A stretch of 64,000 nucleotides of DNA, taken from NCBI RefSeq assembly GCF_964355755.1, contig NC_092670.1:14569201-14633200 (forward strand). The letters are read 5' to 3'. Positions 1 through 10,738 of the stretch are shown in pieces (positions within the stretch are counted from its first letter, which is position 1; every line of letters begins with the position of its first letter). The position numbers and the translations under genes are program-made. The DNA is from Antedon mediterranea. Lineage: Eukaryota > Echinodermata > Crinoidea > Comatulida > Antedonidae. The notes beneath the pieces are model-generated. The model searched no databases. It was given only the letters and a program-made list of their open reading frames with translations, and was not told the DNA's origin.

Positions 1-14
1 AGAAAATCCAAAGA

Positions 15-3000
15 ATGGCTGGAAAGGTAAATAAATTGGCATATTTGTGTATAGAATGTTTACATTTGTGCTTTGTTTTTAACCTTTGCTGTTAATACTG
101 GAGGTTGTTAATCATTGACATTGGCTAGCCTGAGTTTAGGCCTGCCTGGGCCTGAGCTAGCTAGGAGGTAGAGGGGGACCGTAAGTGGTAGTCTAGGCTA
201 GTTGAAGTTCCTTTCGTTCCTGAAGACCCTAGATAGGCCCTAGGCCTAGGCTTTATCGAGCTTGCTTTAACTTTAGGTTTTTATTTTGAAATTTATGTGG
301 ATAATATTCTGATAATATGCCTAGTAGGGCGGCCTATTATTAGTAACTATATAGGCCTAGGCCCTTAACTAATAATATTAATTTTAAATCATAAATAATT
401 AGGCTATATAATAATTAATACAGTATACAAATTTAAATAGGCCTAGGCCTAGGCTACTGTAGGCTGCTAGGTCTAGTAGTAAGTAGGCATACTTTACTCA
501 TGGAGGTAGGCCCTATCTATAATTTTGTTTTGAAGTGTGGAATAGTGATCTGTCTAGATGTTGGGCCTACAATGGACCAAGCTCCCGCAAACCATGAAAG
601 TTCTCTGGACACAGCACGCACTGCAGTATCAACACTACTTCAAAGAAAAGTAAGTTAAAAGTACAATAAACAATCAAATTCAACAGTTCCACATAAAGAT
701 TATATTACTTAACAACCACTTGTTTTACTTTACATGATTAACATTAACAATAAAATTGTGTGTATTTTGCAAATATTAATCTAATACCAGGTATTTGCTG
801 AGTCTAAAGATGAGGTTGCCTTAATTTTGTTTGGTACCAATGAGACAGCTAATCACATGGAGGAAAATGGTTACAGTAACATCAAACAGGTTCGTCCAAT
901 GGGACCCGCTGATTTTAATCTGGTTGACTATGTAGAAAACGAGATAGTACCTGGTAACCAATCTGCTGACTGTATCCTTTTGATAATGCTTAAACTACAT
1001 TATAAATTTAATAAATAAAGGAAACAAATTTGGTTCACAGATTGAAAGTGAAGCTCAGAAATGGAGAGATTTTTTTTCCCTAAGAGCATGAAGAAATCAT
1101 TATTTAGAGATGGATGAGTTTTCTATAGGCACGGTCGATTGTGTAAATTAGTTAGTACAGTATATTGTGTTATCAATACAGGGCAACTAAGTGTGCCAAT
1201 CATGTACCTAAAACATTTTTACAAGCATGCCAATAGGAATTAATATGTCTGGTTGACTGTGCCAATAATTACTGTGCTAATAATCATTTCCGACAGAGAT
1301 ACTATACGCAAATATGTCTAAGTTTATTTTGTAGAAACAGTTAAGTATTGTTTGAACCTTAATTATTGATTTACTGCAGTTATTGATGCATTGGTTGTAG
1401 GCTTAGATCTACTTCACAATACAACAACCGAAAAGAAGTTTGCATCAACTCGAATATTAATGTTTAGTGACTTGGCCGCACCTTTCAGCGATGACAAGAT
1501 AGATTCACTTATCAATGGCATTCAGAAGATGAAAACAGATGTTAACTTGATGTAAGATAGTTTCCAACTGTTAATTTATTTGTTGGTACAGTATACATAT
1601 TGTTTTATAATAATTATAAAACAATATGTATACTGTACCAACAAATAAAATAATAAAGATGTTGCTTTTCCTCTTTTTTTCATAAGCATACCTGTACGCA
1701 ATTTAATTAAGGCACGGACACTGCAATTTATAGACATGAAATTGGCACAGGCTCTCCTCAACCATAGTTCTTGTGGTAGTCTTCTCAGAAAATGATTAGG
1801 GAGTCCATTGTACGCTTGGGTGCTTTTAAAAGAACCTAGTTCATCATCAGAAGTTCATATCGGACAGCCCTTGTCATGGGCAGAAAGAAAGTTGTTGACT
1901 GTATTGTCTACCCCTGTGTGCGTTTCAGCCATGAATCACAGATTATTATCCTACATTTTGAAACTGTGTATATTACATAAAACATTCCTCTATATTTTAG
2001 TGGGCCAAATTTGGATGATGATTGGCAAAACGGAGATGAAAATCAGCCTAGCACCTCAAGAGGAAGAGGAGGAAGCGGTGATGTAAATCGGAAACAGAAA
2101 ACTCCTCAACAACGAGCAGGTGCTGCCCTCATGAAGCACTTCCTTCAACAGATCGATGGTGGAAGTTACGAATTCAGGTAATTCTCCTATTCAAGCATGA
2201 AATTGAGAGATGGGAAACTGAACAAATAATGGAAAAGGAAAAAAATTTGGCCAATCATTTTAATGTTGCATAAGAGTTATTTACTTTGACCAAAAAATTA
2301 CATATGTGATAAAACAATTAAGGTAAAGATAAAAATGGTCAACCAGAAGCCAAAATGCCAATGCTTAAATTTAATCTGTTTTGTCTTTTTTTATAAGCGA
2401 ATCATTTTGGTAAATTCTTTTTTCAAATTTGAATAATTTTTAATAAAACTTCAAAAATTGATAAAACTATACAAAATTTGATATTGTACATCTTTAGTTT
2501 TTCATGTTTTGAGGAATACTACCTGCTACATCTTGAATGAATAGTCCATAATGACTGAGAAGATGCTTTATATAATTTCTTATATTTTTTCATTTTTTAT
2601 TGTAGTGATATTATACCAATGCTCAGCTACTTTGAGAAGCGTACCGTAAAGCCCATGGCATGGAAATGCAAACTGAATATCGGAGATAATTTAGACATAG
2701 CCTGTGCTGGTTATCTGAAGGTATGTCTATGTCCTTATGTCATAATAAAAGATGTCTATGTCCTAATAAGGGATGTCTTTGTCCTAATAAGGGGTGTCTA
2801 TGTCATAATAAGAGATTGTTTATGTCCTGATAAGGGATGTCTATGTGTCCAAATAAGGAATGTCTATGTCAAAATAAGGGATGTATGTGCGTCCTAATAA
2901 GAGATGTCTACGTGTCCTAATAAGGGATGTCTACGTGTCCTAATAAAGGGATGTCTATATCCTAATAAAGGGATGTCTATGTCCTAATAAGGGATTTCTA

Positions 3001-6000
3001 CGTGTCCTAATAAGAGATGTCTACATGTTTTAATAAGGGATGTCTGTGTCCTAATAAGAGATTGTCTATGTCCTAATATAAAGAGATTGTCTATGTGTCC
3101 TAATAAGATATTGTCTATGTGTCCTAATAAGGGATGTCTACATGTCCTAATAAGGGATGTCTACATGTCTTAATAAGAGATGTCTACGTGTTTTAATAAG
3201 GGATGTCTATGTGTCCTAATAAGGGATGTCTATGTGTCCTAATAAGGGATGTCTACGTGTCCTAATAAGGGATGTCTACGTGTCCTAATAAGGGATGTCA
3301 TGTGTCCTAATAAGAGATGTCATGTGTCTTAATAAGAGATGTATACATATCCTAATAAGATAGTCTGTGTCCTAATAAGGGATGTCTATATATCCTGATT
3401 AGAGAGATAAAAAATAATTGAAAGACCAAGAATATTGTACTGTATTGTGAAGAGACATGAATATAAACAATTTGAAAATAGTTCTAGATAAGAAATTATG
3501 TATGTAGAAAAAGTTATGTAAATATGAAAACATGGTTCAATATGACCTATGAAGAATAAACAACAAAACAAACAAAATGAACAAACAATAATATAAAAAA
3601 AACACATTCAAATACATTTGTAATAATGTAAACCACCTATTGTTTCAACATAGAAATGTACCATATTTTCTTTATTCAAATTTTATTCTATTGTTCTTGT
3701 GTAAATATCTTAAATGATAATTTTCAGTGTCAAGAAAGTAAATTGAAGAAGTCTTGGGGCATGACGTATATAAAAGGGAAAGGTAAAGAGTACAAGCCAC
3801 AGCGAGTTTCATCACATCACCTTAACAATGACGAAGAAACAGAAATAGAAAAAGAAGATATTGTGGATGGTTTGTAAATGTGAAATTATTTTATAGTGTT
3901 AACACTATAGTTTGTCAGATATTTAGGGTCCAAGTGAAATGGATCAATCTTAAATAGTACACTATTTTGAGAAATACTTTTATGATTTCTTACAGCATAT
4001 CGATATGGTTCAGATTTGATTCCAATGTCCAAAGAAGACAAAGAATCAATGGCCTATAAATCACCTGGGAAATGTTTACAGACGCTAGGTTTCACCAAAG
4101 AAGAAAATGTAAGTTTGATTTCATGCATTTATTTATTGCCAGAAAAAAAACAACATGACAAAAATAGGAGATTAAAAAAAGGAAATTTGTAAAAAGATTT
4201 TTGCACACATGGCATGTCATACATATACTTGAGCTGGAAGAATAAAAATCTTGTAAATTATTACTAACATCATGAGCAGTTAGTAATGATTATTTATTCA
4301 ATTCTCTCAAATTAAGATAAAAGAACATATGCGCATGGGAAAGGGTGTTTATCAGTTCATAGCAGAACCAGGTGATCAACATGCAGCTGTTGCGTTTTCT
4401 GCAATTGTTAATGCGTTATATGAAACTAAATCAGTCATCATTGTGCGACGATGTAGCACGGCCAGGAGTATGCCAACGATTGGTTACTTGGCACCACAGA
4501 TCAAAGCAAACTATGAGGTAAGTGTCAATCATTTGTTAATGGAGTAATAGGATATCTATTGATAATAATTGTTTGTTAAATTGTGAATTTTAATGTTATT
4601 TAATACTCTGATATACAACACAAGATGATGAATTAATTAGTCGCACAAATAATTTAATACAAATAATTATTGTTTAAATTTTCTGGTTTACCATAAAACG
4701 AGTGTCTAGACGGTGATTTGGCCCACTACTCTTAAAACGAAAAACATTTTTGGCAACATGGCATGTCATACCTTCACTTGAGCTAGTGCTTATCTGTGCA
4801 GTTTTTCTGTGTAATTTTACTGTTTTATTTCTTGATATATGATATGCCAGTTTGTCTGTTAATTTTTAAATGGACAAATAAAGATATTATGAAGAATCAT
4901 AGCTTATCTGTGTTGGTGCAGTTTTTCTGTTTAATACTACTGTTTTATTTCTTTATATATGATATGCCAGTTTTTCTGTTCTTTTTCTATTTTTAAATAG
5001 ACAAATACAGATACTATGAAGAATCATAGTTGCGGATAAAAGATTTCTTGTTCATGGCACTCGTAAAGGAATGCCAATAACATAAAGAAAATAACTAGAA
5101 ATTGAGACAAGTCTAGTATCAACACATGTAATCAAATATAATAATTGGTTGTTTTTTTTTTAGTGTTTGTGTTTCACAGAATTGCCCTATGCAGAAGACT
5201 TAAAACAATATACATTTCCATCACTGTCGTCAAATAAAAAGATACAGCCTACTGGTAAGCTTTGCATTGTCACATGCTAGTAAGCCTTCAAACCCATAGC
5301 CAAGAGGGTGTTTGAATGTTCATGAAGTGACCAGCAGTAGAAGTACTAAATAGGCCCAAATAGCCTAGATCATGATGGTGATTTCCCTCTTTGTAAAGAC
5401 CCCCCCTCCCCCTATAAAAAATACTTGTTACGGACCTACTGAAAAATACGCAGACGTCTTATGCAACATGATACGCATAAAATACAACTGAACGTAATAA
5501 CAATTTTATAGTTTATCAATGAAGAATTATTTAGAATAAAAAAAATATTCTTATTTTTAGATGAGCAATTGGAAGCTATGGATAATCTCATAACATCAAT
5601 GGATTTAATAGAAGAAGAGTATGTACAGTATTTAAATTTACAGTTAAAAAAATTGCTATGTTATTGTTATTAGATTAATAACAATCGTAAATAATAATTA
5701 TTTATGTATATAAATGTGCAGAGGTAAAATTGTAATTATAAACTATCTATCGATTTTTGACAGACTATTACTATTTTATGTTAGCGATTTGCTTATTTAA
5801 AAAATCCTAGATCCGTCCCTGATGTGTTCATTTTGCTTTACTTGATTTCAGGTTGAGTTGACTGAAAATGGTAGACGTTACATAAATTATAAAAATAAGA
5901 AAATTATATTTCATAAAAAATGTTAACATTATATTTATTTAATTTATATTGTTTGAATTTTGTATTGTTTATTTTCAGAGGTGATGAAAAAGAGGAACTT

Positions 6001-9000
6001 TTTAAATCACAGAAGATACTGAATCCATACCTTCAAAGAATATTCCAGGTGAGAGGTTTTTGTCACTTTGAATATTCCAGGTGAGAGGTTATTGTCACTT
6101 TGAATATTCCAAGTGAGAGGTTTTTGTCACTTTGAATATTCCAAGTGAGAGGTTTTTGTCACTTTGAATATTCCAGGTGAGAGGTTTTTGTCACTTGGAA
6201 TATTCCAGGTGAGAGGTTTTTGTCACTTGGAATATTCCAGGTGAGAGGTTTTTGTCACTCTGAAAAGGGCTTTCCCAGCACAATACAGCAACATTCTCTT
6301 TAGACTAACCAATCATTTGTATGCTGTGGGGTAACTTGAAAATACATAAAGTAATTTTTGTACGTAAAATCAGTCATAGGACAATTTTTGTAATAATCAT
6401 GGAATTTTTAACAGTTTAATCTTTGTTTGAAACCAAATTTTCGTTTCTAGTGATGGACCAATTAACTTACCAATGTTTCGTGCGTTAGCATCACACTTTT
6501 TCAAGGTAGTGATGTCAGCTTGATTTGCCGACACTGATTATGGCATAGTCACATGGTTTTATTGTGACATGCGCCCTCTCTGAGTTTTTATTTGAATACC
6601 TCTGGGTGAGTCCCAGAGGGGTAAGTTCAACGTTAATTTGTCCTTCATCTATCTATTTATCTATTATTGCCTTTTTAACATTTTATGTTTTGTACTTACT
6701 GCTTCTTCTTCGGGTAGGTATTTTGAAGATAAAGAAATGACATTTTTCAAATTTGATCTTCTCATTGTTTCATAGTGCCTTCAACATCGTGCTTTACATG
6801 AGAATGACCCTTTGCCAGAGCCAAGTCACATCATCAACCAAACCTTACAGCCCAACGGAGCTGTTGAGGCGAGGTGTGCTTCAGAGTTAGACAGAGTGAA
6901 GCAGGTCTTCAAATTTGAAAACATTGAGAAGGATAAAACTATTGAAACAGGCAGTTCATTATGGAAAAGCAAGTTAGTGTATTACTTTCATAAACTATTT
7001 TACTCTTCCCTCATAAATTAAACTCCCCTTGATTGATGCAAATGTTCAATTTTGTACATCTTTTGAACATCTAGTGATGTTAATGACAATGGTGAGCCAG
7101 CTGCTAAAGTTGCCAAGAGTGACGATGCAGGGGATTTCAGTATGGCAAGCATTGCTAAAGGGGCTGTTACAAAAGTTAGTATATTTATTTTCTCCTAATT
7201 TTCAATCAATCTTAAGTTAAAAGGTATGCAGCAGCACCTAATTATTATTTAAGCTTTGACAATGTAAATCAGAGGAAATTTTCAACATATTTAATCAATG
7301 ATATAAGCTGAAGGCTAGATGGATAGCTCCAATAGAATCTGTTCAAAGGGAAAATCAATGTATTGGATTATAGCACATGAGTTTAATTCCATCTATTCTA
7401 TAAAAAAAAAATGTACTTTGTCACAATATATATTTACAGCTTCTCTCTCCCCTTTGTTCTCGCTCCAGCCTTTCTGTTGTATTTCTAGATATGGCGTATA
7501 ATGCTGGCTCACATTACACTGTTTTTGTAGCATACAACTAATAGTGTCAGGAGGACAGAATATTATGCTGTAAAACTTCTCATTCAAATACTGACTGTAT
7601 ACTCTTGTTGTAGGTTGGAACTGTTGATCCTGTTAAAGATTTCAAAACCATTATTGCTCAGAATAAGGGGAAAGAATTTGAAAAAGGTAAATTTTTGTTT
7701 GTTCTCTAAAGGTGAAAGGTGGGAATGAGCTGTTAGAAGCTCATTGTACTAAGGCAATCTAACATCAGGACAATGAGCTCGCCTTGCCAAGATAGAAACT
7801 CATAACAGACCTTCGATTATGTCTGACTGTGCTACATTATTGTTCTGGCAAACTTCAGTAAATATTATTGTATTTTTATAGTTTGTGATGAGATGATCAA
7901 GCAAATAAATGAATTACTAAAGCAATCCTTTGGGAAAAATATCTATGGAAAAGTAATGGATTGCATCAAAGCTCTTCGGCAGGAATGTTGCATATTTGAC
8001 CACTCCAACATCTTCAATGGATTCCTGAAGGATTTAAAAATTACACTTCCCACACTGTTGAAAGGAGACTTCTGGCAAGAAATTCAGAAAGGTACTGTAA
8101 AAGTATTTGTTGAATTAATTAAATTAATTGTTTAACATACTGATATATTGTACATTAGAACCCCTATTAAATGGACATAGGCCCAACAGAGTGTTCTCTT
8201 ACTAGATCCTGAATAGGGGTTGACCATAATGTTAAAATATACATTTTCCCTTGTTTGTTTTTTTTTATGAGAAAGTATCCCCAGGGGTTCTACTGCATAT
8301 TACATATTTATGATGAATCCATATAGAAGTCATAAGGTCATGATTGATTGGTGTCTCAATGTGGTCACAGCACCCACAGAGAGGAGCTCCCTACTTTTGG
8401 AATAGTGAGTCTACTGAGGGTTTTTCCTGCCCATGTGTTTATGGAACCCGACAACTTAACATCCCCTTTGAAAGACAAGACAATGAATTTAAAGCATCTA
8501 GCCCCCCAGTCAAATTCCATCAATCTCTCATATTAATCTTAAATGTGTCTTAAAGTTAATATAATTATATGTTTAATTGTCTCATAATATTGAAACAAAA
8601 TGTCAATATTGATGTTTGTTCTCTTGATTCTAGCTGGTGTCACATTAATAGCGAGCAGTGAATGCAGCACAAGTTCTGTAACAAAGGATGCTGCAATTCA
8701 GGTAATTTGCTAAATTAAAATATAGAATCATCTTGGCTATGGACAATTAGTTTCAAATCAGATTACTTTTAAACTTTTTTCTACGTTATATTTTTAGTTT
8801 CTTCAAGAACAAAAGCAAGAAAATGATGATCAGACTGCTGTTGCTCCCGAGGAAGATGAAGATGACTTGGTGAATATTAACATTTTATATTTTTTTTCTT
8901 ATATTTGCAATATTTGTGCAGTGTTTGCATCCATTTACATCCTGGGTTTTCAGTACGTGTCTGGCCTATGAGTGCATTTCACATGGTCCGCTAACATATA

Positions 9001-9282
9001 AGAGTTGAAATATAATGACCATACCTGTGTAAATCAATCTGTCCAGAGCAAAATAATAGTTCCTACTACCCCCAAACACTAGAGAGTGCTATATAAATGT
9101 TTGTAATATTTGTTACTACTGTGTGCACACACTGTAAACAAGAGCAGGTTGCACAGTAGCATGTGATCATTAAACATAAAGTACTGACAGTGATGTATTC
9201 TTAAATGCAAATTGTGTAACTTGGCTTATGTTTCCATTTGTTCCTAAATGCTTTTTTTTTCTTTCAGTTGGACATGATGTAA
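15..9282 (+). CDS. XRCC5: Ku80 subunit of the Ku DNA end-binding heterodimer (19 exons)
   Basis: Ku80 pairs with Ku70 in a nuclear ring that loads on DNA double-strand ends and recruits DNA-PKcs and the non-homologous end-joining factors. I read exons at 15-26, 536-649, 791-971, 1380-1551, 2001-2177, 2606-2720, 3728-3869, 3996-4108, 4317-4517, 5164-5254, 5561-5618, 5979-6048, 6776-6972, 7075-7174, 7614-7686, 7882-8091, 8634-8701, 8798-8869 and 9268-9282. All have GT-AG borders and matching phases, giving about 726 aa (human Ku80 is 732). Landmarks are CLDVGPTM at the start of the vWA domain, VFAESKDEVALILFGT, YRYGSDLIPMS, GKCLQTLGF, the helical C-terminal region, and an acidic tail ending DEDDLLDMM, which matches the family's DNA-PKcs-binding motif. 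Exon 1 (MAGK) is the least certain exon. The exon 7 donor is taken as GTTTGT at 3870 because only that restores the frame into YRYGSD. AATAAA lies at 9457-9462. Confidence 0.93.
1575..1649. repeat. 75-bp near-perfect palindrome in XRCC5 intron 4
   Basis: Two 37-nt arms are exact reverse complements around a single A at 1612. The sequence can form a long hairpin with essentially no loop. It is AT-rich and sits 24 bp downstream of the exon 4 donor. No coding role is seen. Confidence 0.9.
2205..2535. mobile_element. Degenerate MITE-like repeat in XRCC5 intron 5
   Basis: Stretches such as TTACTTTGACCAAAAAATT, and the end TTTTTCATGTTTTGAGGAAT followed by TACATCTT, resemble the 334-bp TTAA-flanked element at 26683-27016. 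The left end is divergent, so the borders are approximate. It is probably an old relative of the same family. Confidence 0.4.
2721..3405. repeat. Minisatellite filling most of XRCC5 intron 6
   Basis: About 30 imperfect tandem copies of a 21-24 bp unit, roughly GGGATGTCTACGTGTCCTAA plus TAA, begin right after the exon 6 donor. Units vary by CTATG/CTACG, GTCC/GTTTT and single-base indels. Short open frames across it are products of the repetition, not genes. Confidence 0.95.
6038..6261 (+). repeat. Seven exact 32-bp tandem units carrying the exon 12 splice donor
   Basis: The unit starts with the last 11 bases of exon 12 (GAATATTCCAG) and continues with the 5' splice site GTGAGAGG and 13 further intron bases. 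Seven copies total 224 bp (7 x 32). Candidate donor GTs lie at 6049, 6081, 6113, 6145, 6177, 6209 and 6241. Copies 3 and 4 read CAA|GTGAG, the others CAG|GTGAG. The first donor keeps the reading frame to exon 13. Confidence 0.95.
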
Positions 9283-9599
9283 TGATTTTTCAAAAGGTGT
9301 ATGATGGGAAAATGTATAAGATTAATTTTTGAATTTGTTAATTAACTAGAAATGTGTACAGTATTACTCTTTCAGTATTCTGTATTTAGTTTAGAGATTT
9401 GATATATTTTGTATATAAATTCACTCTTATATTAAACTATGATGATTGTACAGTTGAATAAACTGATCAACTCTAAATCTACCTGAAGTTCAACTTATCT
9501 TCTTTTGTAAGAAAAAACAAATTATTATTGTTGCTTTTTGTTGCTATGCACTAAACTGTGCTATATCCGCTACACTGTGACATACATTTTCATTTGTAC
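9283..9599 (+). other. XRCC5 3' untranslated region and polyadenylation signal
   Basis: This AT-rich sequence after the stop codon has AATAAA at 9457-9462 inside TTGAATAAACTGATC. The block to about 9470 is conserved in the downstream copy (45630-45815), where AATAAA is at 45805-45810. Confidence 0.6.
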
Positions 9600-9985
9600 A
9601 AAATATATTTTTTTTACCCAGGGCCTACCCAGATCAGGAGACAATACCCACTCGAATAGTGTACTAAGTTCCAAGTTCAGCTTTATGTCCCATTCAAAGG
9701 AGAAGGCAAATGAGAGTAAAGTATCCTGCTTAAGGATACACTCATTATGGCACAGGAAGGTTGGAATCAAACCAATGCCTCTCGTTATACTAGTTTGATC
9801 CCTTACTATTATGCCATATATTGTAAGGTCTACGGAAGGTCTACATAACACTCGTATGCCTAGACGGTCTCCTATCCAAATAATCTTCCCAGCCCAACGT
9901 TGCTTAAACTTCACTGATCTGATGAGAACCAGTGTTTTCAATGCCAATCTCCTCATATTTGAGTAAAATGGGATGTCCACAGTTT
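9600..9985 (-). mobile_element. Chimeric SINE with 5S rRNA-like head (DeuSINE/SINE3-like)
   Basis: Read on the minus strand, the head contains GATCAGTGAAGTTTAAGCAA, then GGGCTGGGAAGATTATTTGG and ATAGGAGACCGTCTAGG. These match the order of the internal control region of 5S rRNA (GATCTCGGAAGCTAAGCAGG ... TTGGATGGGAGACC). A part with a tRNA B-box-like sequence and a conserved central block (GTCCCATTCAAAGGAGAAGG on the plus strand) follow. Known SINE families combine 5S and tRNA parts with a shared central domain; assignment here is by eye. A duplicate lies at 45905-46260. Confidence 0.65.
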
Positions 9986-10738
9986 AAGATGAAGAAAATG
10001 TAGTAAATTTACTCAACCTACATACGATTATTTTGTAATTGATAACACTACAAAGAAGCAGATGTTGTATCTTTTTTTATTGCATCATTTAAATATGTTA
10101 AAGTAATTACATTTTTATTCCAATCGCATCAAATTTTAATTCGGACTCGGTTTATCAGGATTGTTTTCATAGCGAATTTCAACATACAGCGCACGACTGC
10201 TGGACTACACAGCATCTAATCTAATAGACATTCTGTGAAAGGTCAGAAACATATTGAGCATGCGCAGACCGTTTATCAGCTACCTAATATACTGTGCCGC
10301 ATAATCAAACGAAAAGTTTGCGATCAATTTCAATACGAAAGCTTTGCTATTATATTTATTTTATAAAGCATGAGCTCATACATTGTGATTACAATGGTAA
10401 AATACATTTTAAAAAGCTACAGTTTTTATAAATTACACGAACGGTTATTTCTTTAACTATCTAAACCAAAGTAACATTGCACATACTCCCCGACCATATC
10501 ATTACCAACGACCAGCATTTTATCAGTACAAGCATGTATTTTAACTAAAGGCCGACAACCCTGTTTTCAGTACGGTATATACTGTACTTTCCCACTTTAG
10601 ATGTCATACCATCGGTTCATTAACCCTTTCCCCTAAATGTTTTACGCCTATCAACAAAATATCTGTCGTGATTACGGCCTTTGATCGAAGAAAAATTTGT
10701 CTAGGTTTATAAAATGTTTGTACGATGTTTGGTTCCTA
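9986..10738. other. Intergenic stretch between convergent genes
   Basis: This is AT-rich DNA between the SINE and the stop codon of the convergent unknown gene. It should hold that gene's 3' untranslated region. It is retained at about 46260-47019 in the second copy. I see no further gene in it. Confidence 0.5.

Noticed and set aside
2619-3405. Regularly repeated units resembling an array
   Set aside because: Units are contiguous without unique spacers, in an intron of an animal gene; this is a minisatellite, not a CRISPR array.
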